From NCBI GenBank assembly GCA_964475955.1, contig CAYYZY010000020.1, positions 1-62,707 on the forward strand: a stretch of 62,707 nt of DNA, written 5' to 3'. Origin of the DNA: DATKZH01 sp964475955. GTDB taxonomy: Bacteria > Planctomycetota > Planctomycetia > Pirellulales > Thermoguttaceae. Position numbers and translations under genes: made by a program. This document shows positions 26,777 to 36,342 of this stretch, in pieces. How positions within the stretch are numbered: position 1 is the first letter of the stretch; each line of letters begins with the position of its first letter. A model generated the notes under the pieces. It was not told the DNA's origin, did no database searches, and worked only from the letters and a program-made list of their open reading frames with translations.

Positions 26777-27766
26777 TCACCGGCTGCCTTGGAAGAGCGG
26801 CTCGCGGAGGCGGCGGGCGGTGAGGATGCCGAGGGGGGCGCCGTCGGCGTCGACCACCTCGGCCAGCGTCTCCTGCGCACTGTGCATTCGCATCAGCGCC
26901 TCGAGGTGGCTCTCGGTGTGCGGCACCTGGAGGAAAGGGCGCACCGGGCCGAGCCGGTCGGTCGGGTCGAGCGAAAGGTCGATCACGCGCACGTAACCGG
27001 CCAGGGCCGCGCCGGGTCCGTCCCGCTCCACGGGCACGTCGGGCACTTGCAGGCGCTGGGCCAGCCGGCACACCTCGTCCTTGCTCATGTCGGAACGCGC
27101 CCGCGGCACCTCGCTCAGGGGCGTGGCGTAACGGGTGACCGGGTGGTTGGCCACGGCGAACAGGCCGCGGGCGAGGGCGAACTGGGAGGCGTGCAGGATG
27201 CCCGTCTCGTGGCCCTCCTCCAGCGCGCGGCGCAGCTCGCGGCGCGCCAGCTCGAATCGGGCTTGTGCGGGGCGTTCGCCGACCAAGCGGCCGAGGAGCC
27301 AACTGAGGCCCCAGAGCAGGACGCTGACGGGAAAGAACAGCGGCACGAAGACCAGCAGCAACGGCCCGGCCCGCCGCAGAAGCCGGTTGGGAGCGTGCAG
27401 GAAGAGGTTCTTGGGCAGCAATTCGCCGTAGACGAACAACAGGGGCGCCAGGACCAGCGGCGCGATCAGCTCGGCGACGTGGCCGTGCCCCGGGCCCATG
27501 CCTTCGCCGTAGACCACCGCCTGGACCCCCATCACGATGGCCAGCGAGACGAGGTAGTTGGCCAGGTTGTTTCCGACCAGGGCGGTGGCGACGAAGATCG
27601 AGGCGTGGTTGGTCAGCCAGACGAGGCCGCGGGCGACGAGGTCGCCGCCCAGGGCGTCGAGCGCCAGGCGCATGCGTGTCGCCCGGTAGAAGCCGGTCTC
27701 CGACCCGCTGAAAAGGCCGCTGAGAAACAGCCCCACGGCGCCCAGCGCCAAGGCGGTCCAGATCAT
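26777..27766 (-). CDS. CNNM-domain membrane protein (CorB/CorC-like), second of pair
   Basis: This 329-residue protein starts MIWTALALGAVGLFLSGLF. The N-terminal CNNM (DUF21) transmembrane domain contains the acidic, small-residue-rich helix SGSETGFYRATRMRLALDAL and a second conserved stretch VYGELLPKNLFLHAPN. A short, divergent CBS-like cytoplasmic part follows (residues about 215-325, ending VVDADGAPLGILTARRLREP). The C-terminal CorC_HlyC domain is absent. CNNM proteins are magnesium or cobalt exporters/regulators. The start overlaps the previous gene's stop by four bases, so the two probably work together, perhaps as a heterodimer. Confidence 0.85.
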   Translation of the reverse strand: MIWTALALGAVGLFLSGLFSGSETGFYRATRMRLALDALGGDLVARGLVWLTNHASIFVATALVGNNLANYLVSLAIVMGVQAVVYGEGMGPGHGHVAELIAPLVLAPLLFVYGELLPKNLFLHAPNRLLRRAGPLLLVFVPLFFPVSVLLWGLSWLLGRLVGERPAQARFELARRELRRALEEGHETGILHASQFALARGLFAVANHPVTRYATPLSEVPRARSDMSKDEVCRLAQRLQVPDVPVERDGPGAALAGYVRVIDLSLDPTDRLGPVRPFLQVPHTESHLEALMRMHSAQETLAEVVDADGAPLGILTARRLREPLFQGSR

Positions 27767-29052
27767 GGGCGGTCCTCCGGCTCGGCGTCGAGCCGCCGCA
27801 GCTCGACGAGGATCTGGCCCTTCTGGGTGACGTCGATCACCTGGAACTGAAAGGGGCCCCAACGGCACTCGTCGCCCACCTCGGGGAGCCGCTCCAACAC
27901 CTCTTGCACCACGCCGGCCACGGTCAGGCTCTTGCTTTCGGGCCGGTCGACGCGGAAGTAGCGCACCAGCCGCCAGAGGCTGGTCATGCCGGTCACCTGC
28001 CACACGCCGGGCGCGACCTGGCGGATGGGCACGCGGCGCAGCAGGCGCTGGCTGCGGCTGGTGACGGGGCTGAAGATCGTGTCGAGCACGTCGTCGAAGG
28101 TGAGGATGCCGATCGTCTCGCCGAACTCGTTGATCACGGCGGCCACCTGGCTCCCGCCCTGCTGCATGGTCTCCAGCGCCTCGGCCACGGTGCTGCACCA
28201 GGGGACGTAGGTCACCGGCTCGGCGTACTCCTCGAGCCGCTCGGTGGGAACGCGCGCGAGCCGCCGCAGTGGGATCGCCCCGGCCACCTCGTCGCTCTCC
28301 GGCTCGGTCACCAGCAGGTAGCCGCTGGGGGGCATTCGGCCTCCGAGGTCGGCCAGCGAGACGGGCGGACGAAACGCGAGGAACTGGGTGCGCGGCCGCA
28401 TCAACTCGTCGGCCCGAATCTCGGAGAACGAGACGATCCTCTGCAACACCGTCTGCTCCCGTTCGAGCAGCGTGGCGTTGGAGGTCGATAGTTCCACGGC
28501 CCGCTCCAGGTCGCCCACGCGGAGGTACGGCTCCGATTCGAACGTCGGCCAGAACAGGCGGAGCGAAACAAGACACACCGAACGCAGCGCCGGCATCACC
28601 GGGTCGATCAGCCGAACGGCCACCGCCAGCGGCACGCCCACCAGCGTGGCCACCGCGCGGGGCTGCAACACGGCCAGGCTCTTGGGGAGCATCTCGCTGA
28701 AGACGATGATCACCACGAGCGCCCCGAACGCGAAGGCGGCGGCCCCGGTAGGATGGCCGTCGACCGCGGCGGCCTTGGGGCCCGTCTCCAGCCCCAGGCT
28801 GATGATCGAGGCGATGGTGAAATACGTGACGTTGGTGAGCAGGTTCCAGAAGAGGACGGCGGTGAGCAGCCGGTCGGGCTCGGCGAGCAGCCGGGCGCAG
28901 ACGCGCTGGGCCCGGTTTCCCGAGGCGAGGCGCCGGCGCTGGCGCCGGTTCAGGTAGAACAGCGCCGCCTCGCTCGACGAGAAGAACGCCGAGCAGAGGA
29001 TCAGCACGCCCATGGCCACCAGTCCGGCCGCGAACTGATCTAGCACCTGCAC
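27763..29052 (-). CDS. CNNM/CBS/CorC-type membrane protein (hemolysin family), first of pair
   Basis: This 429-residue protein has a CNNM transmembrane domain (residues 1-190: SSSEAALFYLNRRQRRRLAS and FSEMLPKSLAVLQPR). A CBS pair follows at about 205-330 (the RADELMRPRTQFLAF motif opens the first; VINEFGETIGILTFDDVLD closes the second). A C-terminal CorC_HlyC domain lies at about 340-425. The family is annotated as hemolysin-like but evidence from CorC/CNNM proteins points to divalent-cation efflux. The short RIVSFSEIRADELM linker is typical. It overlaps the downstream CNNM gene by four bases. Confidence 0.9.
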   Translation of the reverse strand: MQVLDQFAAGLVAMGVLILCSAFFSSSEAALFYLNRRQRRRLASGNRAQRVCARLLAEPDRLLTAVLFWNLLTNVTYFTIASIISLGLETGPKAAAVDGHPTGAAAFAFGALVVIIVFSEMLPKSLAVLQPRAVATLVGVPLAVAVRLIDPVMPALRSVCLVSLRLFWPTFESEPYLRVGDLERAVELSTSNATLLEREQTVLQRIVSFSEIRADELMRPRTQFLAFRPPVSLADLGGRMPPSGYLLVTEPESDEVAGAIPLRRLARVPTERLEEYAEPVTYVPWCSTVAEALETMQQGGSQVAAVINEFGETIGILTFDDVLDTIFSPVTSRSQRLLRRVPIRQVAPGVWQVTGMTSLWRLVRYFRVDRPESKSLTVAGVVQEVLERLPEVGDECRWGPFQFQVIDVTQKGQILVELRRLDAEPEDRP

Positions 29053-29102
29053 GCCCGATTCCCTTGAACTGCCGCCTCGCGAGAAAAGGCTCCCGCCACC
29101 TC

Positions 29103-30998
29103 TTACTGCTCTCCGATGGTCGTTCGCCCGGTCGCCACGTCGAACTCGTCAATCGCCGGGATCAGCATGGCGACGGTCGTGAACCCGTAGGCGGCGACGA
29201 TCGCCACGAACGCCAGATGGTTCTGGCTCATGAAGAAGCTGGTGATCGCGTAGAACGTCACCAGCGGACACGCGAACGACGCCAGCCCGATCGCCGGCGA
29301 CGGATTGCGCACCCCCAGCGCCAAATACAAGCCCGCCCCGCCGAACACGATCAGGCCCAGAAACGGCAGTTGCGCCTCGAACTGTCCGCTGAAGGCGAGC
29401 ATGATCCGCATGCACGTGGCCACGCCCAGGAACAGGAAGAAGACGGTGCCCAGGCTGCTGCCGATCGCGCTGCGCGAGTTCTCGTACGCCATGCCGGCGT
29501 GAACTCCCAGCATGGCCACGAAGGCGTAGAGCACCGCCGCCCCCACGAGCAGGTAAACCAGCTCTTCCATGCCCAACTGCCCCGTGTACCAGAGATACCC
29601 GCACAACAGCATGGGCAGGACGACCATCTCCTTCGTGTTGTAGAAGACGCCGCCCAGCTTGCCGTAGACGAACTCCTTGGGGGTCAAGTCGCTCACCAAC
29701 AGCAAGTCCAGCGCCCGGCCGTCCCGCTCGCTGGTGAGCGACGTGACCGCCTGCGCGTTGACCAGCACGAGGCTCAGCAGGAACAGGGCCCCCAACGCCC
29801 CGGCTCCCACGCCCGCCATCGAAAGATCGCCCGCGACCACCCAGTACAAGCTGGCGGCGGCCAGCGCAAAGAACAACAGGTAGGCCAGACGCACGATCAG
29901 GATCTTACGCCCGTACGCCCAGGTGCACACCTCGCGCCAGATGATCGGGTTGTCCCACACGTGCCGCGTTTTGGGGACCTTCTCGCGCGAAGTCGGCACG
30001 GGCGCTGCCGCCTCGCGGGCCGCGGCTTGGGGGACGCGGGCGGCCTCGTCGGCTCGATCGCCGGTCGGGCCCCCTTCGCGGGTTTTCGTAGGCAGCGCCG
30101 CCAGGTCGTGCTCGGCTCCCCAGATGCTCTCCCGGCGCCAGGTGTCCTCTTCGCGCGCCGTCGGCCGCGATTCCCGGGAAGGATTCCACACGCGCACCAT
30201 CGCCACGGCCACGCAGTTGAGCAGCACGGAGACTGCCACGGCCACGATCAGGAACAAGTTGACCGGCGTGCCGATCGGGCCCAGCGCCGGGTCGGCCTCG
30301 ACGTAGGGCCGGGTCGCCTCGACGATCGCCTGCCAGGGGCTGAAGCCGGCGGCCCAGGTGTCGCAGGAGAGGCCGAGCCAACTGTCGAATACGGCGCCGG
30401 TGGCCACGACGGCCCAGACGGCGATCCAGAGCACGAGGCCCAGCACGGTCATGGCCAGGGCCTGGAAGGTCTTCTCGCGCCACAGGGCCAGCGTCGAGCC
30501 GAGGCTGCCGCACGCCAGCACGCTGGCGAACGTGACCGCGAACACCCGGCCGATCTGGTTGAACGCCACGCCCCCAAACAGGGCACACAGCATGAAAAGC
30601 GGCACGGCGGCCACGAGCACGACGAGCACGTAGAGCAGGCTGGCCAGGAGCTTTCCCAGCACCAGTTCGCTGTTGGAGAGGTTCGTCAAGAGCAGCAGCA
30701 CCAGGGTGCGGCGGTCCTTCTCCTGGGCCACGGCGCTGGCGGCGAGCATGGCCGAGAAGAACACGACCAGGGCCATTTGCATGTAGGCGAGGAGCTGGAA
30801 CAGGGCGCTTCCGAATCGGGCCAGGTCGCCCAGGTCGCGCACCCGTTGCGTGCCCGTCAAAACCAGCCACGCCGTGCTGATCAAAAACAGGAGCAACAAG
30901 CAGAAGACGACCCGGGCGATGTAGAGCCGCGGCCGACGTGGCGCGAGAGCCGTCTCCCGTGCGAAGACTGGTCCGATGAGCAAGGGATCCTCTCCCAT
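29103..30998 (-). CDS. Duplicated ABC-2 type transporter permease-like protein
   Basis: This 631-residue membrane protein is made of two similar permease modules joined by a hydrophilic linker (residues about 290-350). Each half contains a coupling-type segment: QEKDRRTLVLLLLTNLSNSE in the first and SERDGRALDLLLVSDLTPKE in the second. Each is followed by a GKL box (VLGKLL, VYGKLG) and several helices. This is the organisation of Planctomycete ABC-2 permeases, in which one chain replaces two subunits. No ATPase gene lies next to it. An ATG at 31037 is possible, but I chose 30998 because a likely -10 element lies only just upstream of 31037. Confidence 0.7.
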   Translation of the reverse strand: MGEDPLLIGPVFARETALAPRRPRLYIARVVFCLLLLFLISTAWLVLTGTQRVRDLGDLARFGSALFQLLAYMQMALVVFFSAMLAASAVAQEKDRRTLVLLLLTNLSNSELVLGKLLASLLYVLVVLVAAVPLFMLCALFGGVAFNQIGRVFAVTFASVLACGSLGSTLALWREKTFQALAMTVLGLVLWIAVWAVVATGAVFDSWLGLSCDTWAAGFSPWQAIVEATRPYVEADPALGPIGTPVNLFLIVAVAVSVLLNCVAVAMVRVWNPSRESRPTAREEDTWRRESIWGAEHDLAALPTKTREGGPTGDRADEAARVPQAAAREAAAPVPTSREKVPKTRHVWDNPIIWREVCTWAYGRKILIVRLAYLLFFALAAASLYWVVAGDLSMAGVGAGALGALFLLSLVLVNAQAVTSLTSERDGRALDLLLVSDLTPKEFVYGKLGGVFYNTKEMVVLPMLLCGYLWYTGQLGMEELVYLLVGAAVLYAFVAMLGVHAGMAYENSRSAIGSSLGTVFFLFLGVATCMRIMLAFSGQFEAQLPFLGLIVFGGAGLYLALGVRNPSPAIGLASFACPLVTFYAITSFFMSQNHLAFVAIVAAYGFTTVAMLIPAIDEFDVATGRTTIGEQ

Positions 30999-31038
30999 TG
31001 GGGGGGGTGGCGTGCAACGAGTGATTGTACGATCCATG

Positions 31039-31044
31039 ATTTTA
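31039..31044 (-). promoter_or_regulatory. Possible extended -10 promoter element for the duplicated permease gene
   Basis: On the minus strand the sequence TGGTAAAAT matches an extended -10 box (TGnTAAAAT). No convincing -35 is seen. A start site near 31032 would exclude the ATG at 31037 and support translation from 30998. The remaining region to the divergent oxidoreductase gene (31045-31636) has no recognised gene. Confidence 0.3.
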
Positions 31045-31636
31045 CCACAACGGCTTGCGGGGGGGAGAGGGCGCGCAGGGCTGTCCTGGAGCTGTGTGCG
31101 TGAGGAGGCATTCTACGGCACAGGCGCATTTCCGCCTCCACGAGGGGACGGCTTCGTCCTTTTGCGAGGGAAGACCGTTCAATTCGAATTCTAGGTTGCC
31201 GGTGCGGACCTCTTTGCCTTCGCATTTGAATCTGCGCGACAGAGGAATCACGGCGGAGACGTCGGCGCACAAGACCCCCCAACAGCCACAAACAAACCGA
31301 GCCGCTAAGCCATCACTGCGCGAAGTCGGCGTCAGCAACCACTGGCAGGCCCGGTGGACTAACCAGAACCGGGCGGCTGATTCCACGGTGCGCTCGCCTT
31401 GCTTGCACGGTCTTCTTCAGCCGATTACGATGACACCGCTCGACATGATCGATCACGGACCATCAACTGGCAAAGTAGATTGCACGGTCGCAGCTTGTCA
31501 ACTTAGCGTTATCGTCGTTGTGAACGCGGTCAGCGTGCCTTCCATTGGCACGACTTGGCCATCGCTTCGTTGAGGATATGCTCGCGGGCAGGCAGTGCGG
31601 ATTGGCACGTCAACCGATCTTATGGGAGGTTCTATC

Positions 31637-32929
31637 ATGTCCCGGAGCACGCGTCGCAGCTTCGTCCGGCAGTCGGCCGCTCTTGGCTTGGGCCTGACCG
31701 CCGGACTGGGCGGCAGAGCGCTGGCCGCCAGCGAGAAGATCAGCATCGCCTGCATCGGCGTTCGCGGCCGCGGCAACTCGGTGATGAACAGTTTCGCAGC
31801 GGAGCCCGACTGCGCGATCACCCACATCTGCGACGTCAACGAGACGACGCGCGAGCGGCGCGGGGCCGAGATGAAGGAGAAGACCGGGCGGATGCCCAAG
31901 CTGGTCAACGACTACCGCACCCTGCTGGACGGCGAGTCGGTCGACGTGTTCATGGTCGCCACCCCGGACCACTGGCATGCGCTACCCACCATCCACGGTT
32001 GCCTGGCCGACAAGGACGTCTACGTCGAGAAGCCCGCCAGTCACAACATCCGCGAGGGGAAGACGGCGGTGGCCGCCGCGCGCAAGCGCGGCCGTATGGT
32101 CCAGGTGGGCACGCAGATTCGCAGCGCCCCCTTCATGCACGATGCGGCCGAGTACGTTCAGAGCGGTGCGCTCGGAAAGGTGATCTACGGGAGGGCCTGG
32201 GAAACGGCCCGCAACGGCGCCGTGCACCTGGCACCCGACAGCGAGCCGCCCGCGGAACTCGATTACGACCTGTGGCAGGGCCCGGCGCCCCAGCGGCCGT
32301 ACAACCGGTCGATCGTCGGCGGCGCGTGGCGATGGTTGTTCGACTACGGCACGGGCGACCTGGGCAACGACGGCGTCCATCGCATCGACTACTGCCGCTT
32401 CGTCATGGGCCTTGAAGGGATGCCCGAGGCGATCTGTTGCTCGGGCGGGAAGCTCTTTTTCGAGGACGACCAGCAGTGGCCCGATACCGAACTGGTCACC
32501 TACGAGTATCCCGGCAAGATCATCCAGTACGAGATGCGCCTCTGGTCGCGGCCGAAGCTGTTCGGCATTACCGAGGGGGCGGCCGTCTACGGCGAAAACG
32601 GCTGGGTCCTCTTGACGAACAACTCCTGGAAGGCCTACGACGGGGCCGGCAAACTGGTCAAGCAGGGCGACGGCAACTCGGGCCAGACCCAGCAGGCCCA
32701 CATCCGCAACTTCCTCGACTCCGTGCGCAGCCGCGACCGCGAGTCGCTCAACCAGGAGGTCTATTCGGGCCACGTCAGCACCGCCATGTGTCACGCCGGC
32801 AACATCTCCTGGCGTACGGGCAAGAAGCTGCGATTCGACGCCGCCAAAGAGGAGTTCGATGATACCGAGGCCAACCAGTACATCGGCCGTGAGCACCGCA
32901 AGGGCTTCGAGCTGCCCGATGTCGCGTGA
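31637..32929 (+). CDS. Tat-exported Gfo/Idh/MocA-family oxidoreductase
   Basis: This 430-residue protein has a twin-arginine signal (STRRSFVRQSAALGLGLTAG), so it is folded with cofactor before export. The Rossmann dinucleotide site is ACIGVRGRGNSVM near residues 38-50, and the EKP box lies near residue 131 (YVEKPASHN). The family oxidises or reduces sugar or inositol hydroxyls with NAD(P). The C-terminal half carries the beta-sheet substrate domain (GGAWRWLFDYGTGDLGNDG). Exported members are numerous in planctomycetes. The Shine-Dalgarno GGGAGGT just before ATG 31637 decides the start. It stands upstream of a sulfatase gene on the same strand. Confidence 0.9.
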   Translation: MSRSTRRSFVRQSAALGLGLTAGLGGRALAASEKISIACIGVRGRGNSVMNSFAAEPDCAITHICDVNETTRERRGAEMKEKTGRMPKLVNDYRTLLDGESVDVFMVATPDHWHALPTIHGCLADKDVYVEKPASHNIREGKTAVAAARKRGRMVQVGTQIRSAPFMHDAAEYVQSGALGKVIYGRAWETARNGAVHLAPDSEPPAELDYDLWQGPAPQRPYNRSIVGGAWRWLFDYGTGDLGNDGVHRIDYCRFVMGLEGMPEAICCSGGKLFFEDDQQWPDTELVTYEYPGKIIQYEMRLWSRPKLFGITEGAAVYGENGWVLLTNNSWKAYDGAGKLVKQGDGNSGQTQQAHIRNFLDSVRSRDRESLNQEVYSGHVSTAMCHAGNISWRTGKKLRFDAAKEEFDDTEANQYIGREHRKGFELPDVA

Positions 32930-33105
32930 GGTGCCGCCCTCGTCCCGCTTGCGTTTTGGGATCACCCCGGCCGGGCCGGATGACGAGGGGCGCTTCGGGT
33001 CGTGGCCGGGAAGCCAGAAGTCATCTCCAGCCTGGCGGGTCGCCGAGTACTCCCGTTTGGTTCCTCCGATGGCGGCCGAGTACCTTTTGAGAAGGGCCGG
33101 AAGTC

Positions 33106-34518
33106 ATGTTGAGTCGACGTAGCTGCGTGTTCTGGACGGCCGCCGCGCACCACACGGTGATGATCATGACCACGAAAACTCTGCTTGCGTTGCTGCTGCT
33201 CGGAACCTCGATCTTGTCGGCGTCGACCAGGGCCGATGCCGTGCGTCCGAACATCCTGTTCGTAATCGCCGACGATCTCGGTTGGGCCGACGTCGGGTGG
33301 CACGGATCGGACGTCGAAACGCCGCACCTGGACCGGCTCGCGCGGGCCGGAGTCGTTCTCGACCAACACTACGTCACGCCGATGTGCTCCTCGACCCGCG
33401 CCTGTCTGCTCGGCGGGCGGTACTCGACGCGGTTCGGGCTCGACGGCGCGACCAATTCCCGGGTGTTTCCCGTCGGCATGACCACGCTGGCCACGGCGCT
33501 CCATTCGCTGGGATACGACACCGGACTGACCGGCAAGTGGCACCTCGGCTCGAAACCCGAGTGGGGACCCCAACACTTCGGCTTCACCCGCAGCTACGGG
33601 TCGTTCGCCGGAGGAGTCGACCAGTACTCGCACCTCTACAAGCGCGGCGTGTACCAGAAGACCTGGCACCGGAACCACCAGTACGTTGAGGAAGAGGGCC
33701 ACGCCACGGACCTCATCGCCCGGGAGGCCGTCCGCTGGATCGAGGCCGCGCCGGAACGGGGCCGGCCGTGGTTCATCCAGGTGGCGTTTACGGCGGTCCA
33801 CGTGCCCATCCAGGAGCCGGACGAGTGGATCGCGCGTTACGCCGACCGGATCGAAAACGAGAGCCGCCGCCGCTTTGCCGCCTGCGCCACGCACATGGAT
33901 CACGCCGTCGGCGAAATGATCGGCGCCCTGGAGGAGACCGCGCAGAGAGAGCACACGCTCATCGTGTTCACCTCCGACAACGGCGGATCCGGGCCCTGGA
34001 AGCCGAGCGGGAAGTATCCGGGCGAGTACGAGCCCTGCCCGGTGCTGGGAAACAACCGGCCGCTCCGCGGGCGCAAAGGCACGGTGTACGAGGGAGGTAT
34101 CCGCGTGCCGGCGTTTGCGTGTTGGCCCGGGCGGTTGCCCGGCGGCACGACCGTGCGGCATCCGGTCCACGTCGTCGACTGGATGCCGACGTTGCTCCGA
34201 TTGGCCGGTTACCCGGCGAACGGTGAGGAGTTCAAGTTCGACGGCCGCGACGTCTGGCCGCTCTTGACGGGCGAACAGACCGAACCGGAGCCGCGGACGC
34301 TCTACTTCGCGCGCGGCAATGAGGCGGCGCTGCGTCACGGGAACTGGAAACTGGTGGCCTCGGGCGCCAAACGGCAGCTTTTCGATTTGGCCGCCGATCC
34401 GAACGAGGAAAACGACCTCGCCGCCAAACGCCCCGAGAAGCTGGCCGAGCTGTCTGCTCTGCTTCGGGCGGAGCAAGAGAAGGAGAAAGGGGCCAGATTG
34501 ACGCAGCCGAGGCCGTAA
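33106..34518 (+). CDS. Exported sulfatase (arylsulfatase-like), CSSTR active site
   Basis: This 470-residue protein has a probable signal peptide within residues 19-45 (TLLALLLLGTSILSASTRADA). The alkaline-phosphatase-superfamily sulfatase core follows: PNILFVIADDLGWADVGWHG with the metal-binding Asp pair, the formylglycine site CSSTRACLLGGRY at Cys94, GKWHLG, and FTSDNGG. The site has Ser where Pro or Ala is usual (CxPxR/CxAxR), a point to check. Start alternatives are 33160 and 33166; 33106 has GGAAG just upstream. Family members remove sulfate from polysaccharides. Its 3' end runs directly into a sialidase fragment. Confidence 0.88.
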   Translation: MLSRRSCVFWTAAAHHTVMIMTTKTLLALLLLGTSILSASTRADAVRPNILFVIADDLGWADVGWHGSDVETPHLDRLARAGVVLDQHYVTPMCSSTRACLLGGRYSTRFGLDGATNSRVFPVGMTTLATALHSLGYDTGLTGKWHLGSKPEWGPQHFGFTRSYGSFAGGVDQYSHLYKRGVYQKTWHRNHQYVEEEGHATDLIAREAVRWIEAAPERGRPWFIQVAFTAVHVPIQEPDEWIARYADRIENESRRRFAACATHMDHAVGEMIGALEETAQREHTLIVFTSDNGGSGPWKPSGKYPGEYEPCPVLGNNRPLRGRKGTVYEGGIRVPAFACWPGRLPGGTTVRHPVHVVDWMPTLLRLAGYPANGEEFKFDGRDVWPLLTGEQTEPEPRTLYFARGNEAALRHGNWKLVASGAKRQLFDLAADPNEENDLAAKRPEKLAELSALLRAEQEKEKGARLTQPRP

Positions 34519-34804
34519 ACGTACATCAAGATCAACCCGGACAAGAACGGCAACGTCCCCTCGATGTGTATGAACGAGCATGGGATGATGGCCGGGCTCG
34601 CGCGCCTGCCCGTGAAAGACCGCGACGTCCTCATCTTCAGCAACATCGAGAGCCCAAAAGGCCGCCACCACGGCACCGTCTGGGCCAGCTTCGACGGCGG
34701 CACGACCTGGCCGATCAAGCGTCTGGTTTTTGGCCGTGCGACGCGCGCGACGCGTTGCTCTGCTGCCAGGCTCGCGAAAGTCGGGGGGGCAACCGGGCCT
34801 CAAC
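34519..34804 (+). pseudogene. Sialidase (BNR) gene remnant
   Basis: Immediately after the sulfatase stop codon and in the same frame, the sequence reads TYIKINPDKNGNVPSMCMNE and on through LPVKDRDVLIFSNIESPKGR and HHGTVWASFDGGTTWPIKRL. This matches the middle of exo-alpha-sialidases, whose Asp-box is SFDGGTTW. Beyond about 34735 the frame degenerates, with scraps resembling the following sialidase segment in other frames. No start, signal peptide or C-terminus remains. The remnant meets the convergent MmgE/PrpD gene. It records a lost sialidase gene once next to the sulfatase. Confidence 0.7.
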
Positions 34805-36310
34805 CTACTTGGTTGCGGCCGTGGGCCGCGCCAAGTAACGACGGATGAAGTCGCGAATGCACTCGCAAGCGTCGAGGTTCTCGATGGCGGTCACCATCTC
34901 CTCGGCGCCCTTCTCCTCAACCAGCCCGCTGAAGGTGACGTTGTATTTGAACTTGTCGACCAATTGCTCGTACGTGTGCGAGGCGGGCGAGAGCACGTCT
35001 TCTCGATCGTGCCGGGCCTCGAGCTTGCGGCCGTCCTTGAGAAAGACCCGCACCGCCTGCCAGGCCGGTCGCGGACCGCCCCAATCCTTCCACTCGTGAA
35101 GTTCACAACGGCGAGCCAACGCATCGACCTCTCGGTCTTCGGCAATTCGCTTGGGCGTGATCTCGGCCGGACCGAAACGGCGGTTCTTGATGGCCGACGC
35201 GACTTCATAGGGCGCGCAGAATTGAGCCATGGCCTGCGGGGTTTCGCTGTCGGTCCACGGTACGCCCACCATTCCGGAGTAGACCCCGCAACCGAAGATC
35301 CAGATTCTCTCGATGTCGCCCGGTCTCAAATCGTGCTCGACGGCCAGATCCACGGCCGATTGGATGGCACAATGGCTGGCTCCACAACTGGCGTACCTTT
35401 TGTACGCGAGCAGTTCGACTTCATAGAAGTCATGCGGTTCCATGACTCGATCCACCGTCGGCGGAGGTCCCTTGCGACGGAGTCCGTAGATCGGCACCAA
35501 CGAGGCCGGCTGCCCGGCGATCACGCGCCGCGGGCCGGTCAGCCCCTTCCGCGCAAAATAGCTGGCGAACACGCCGGCGCGCGCGGCGATGGCCGGCTGA
35601 ATGCGTTTGGTCAGCGTGCGGTCGTAGAGCGCCTGCCGGTTGCCCGAACAGTGGGCGTACCAGATCCCCATGGCATGGACGGTTTCCTCGACGGAGCAGC
35701 CCTGCAATCGGCATGCGGCGGCTGTTGCGCCGAATCCGCCCATCACCGAGGTCGGCAAGAACCCCTGGTGCGCGTGCAAACCGCGGCAGGCTCGGCCGAG
35801 GCGGCCGGCCACCTCGATGCCCAGGATGATCGAGGCCAGGGTCTCCTTGCCCGGGGCCTTATTGTGTTCGCCCATGGCGAAGGCTGCCGGCACAATGACC
35901 GACGTGATGTGCGTGATGGAGGGCCTATGGAAGTCGTCGAGATCCAGGGCGTGGGTCTGAACGCTGTTGGCGAACGTGGCCGCGGGCCCCGGCACCTTGC
36001 CGCCATGGAACCAGATCGTCGCCTCTTCGCGACCGCCCCAGTCTCTGGTCACCTCGACGACCGCCGGCACACCGGAAGCCTCGTAGCCCGCCGTCGCGCA
36101 ACCCAGCGCGTCGAGCACGGCTTTCTTGGCGGCGGTGTAGGCCTTTTCGGGAATGTCATCAGCCTTCGTCTCGATGGCCAGTTTGGACAGGGCCAGCGTG
36201 ACGTCGTCAGCCGATTCGGGGTCGATCGCGGATTGCTCGTCCGCGCGAAGGACGGCGGCGTGACAAAGCAGCAGCGCCGCACCGATCAACAAGCAAGTCG
36301 TGGGCTTCAT
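34805..36310 (-). CDS. Exported MmgE/PrpD-family protein
   Basis: This 501-residue protein has an N-terminal signal peptide (MKPTTCLLIGAALLLCHAAV, cleavage near residue 24). The MmgE/PrpD fold follows: AKKAVLDALGCATAGYEASG, HALDLDDFHRPSITHITSVI, LHAHQGFLPTSVMGGFGATA and YASCGASHCAIQSAVDLA. The family includes 2-methylcitrate dehydratase, cis-aconitate decarboxylase and iminodisuccinate epimerase. Cytoplasmic location is normal for them, so the signal peptide is unusual. The gene lies 32 bases downstream of an exported argininosuccinate-lyase-like gene, on the same strand. That combination recalls aminopolycarboxylate (iminodisuccinate) breakdown, which is inference. Confidence 0.85.
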   Translation of the reverse strand: MKPTTCLLIGAALLLCHAAVLRADEQSAIDPESADDVTLALSKLAIETKADDIPEKAYTAAKKAVLDALGCATAGYEASGVPAVVEVTRDWGGREEATIWFHGGKVPGPAATFANSVQTHALDLDDFHRPSITHITSVIVPAAFAMGEHNKAPGKETLASIILGIEVAGRLGRACRGLHAHQGFLPTSVMGGFGATAAACRLQGCSVEETVHAMGIWYAHCSGNRQALYDRTLTKRIQPAIAARAGVFASYFARKGLTGPRRVIAGQPASLVPIYGLRRKGPPPTVDRVMEPHDFYEVELLAYKRYASCGASHCAIQSAVDLAVEHDLRPGDIERIWIFGCGVYSGMVGVPWTDSETPQAMAQFCAPYEVASAIKNRRFGPAEITPKRIAEDREVDALARRCELHEWKDWGGPRPAWQAVRVFLKDGRKLEARHDREDVLSPASHTYEQLVDKFKYNVTFSGLVEEKGAEEMVTAIENLDACECIRDFIRRYLARPTAATK

Positions 36311-36342
36311 CGTTTGCCTTTCTGATTGCACTGAATCGTGGA

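Noticed and set aside
31045..31636. Small genes in the 600-bp region between the permease and the oxidoreductase
   Set aside because: Open frames of 100-170 residues exist but have no ribosome site, no consistent codon bias and no recognisable motif.
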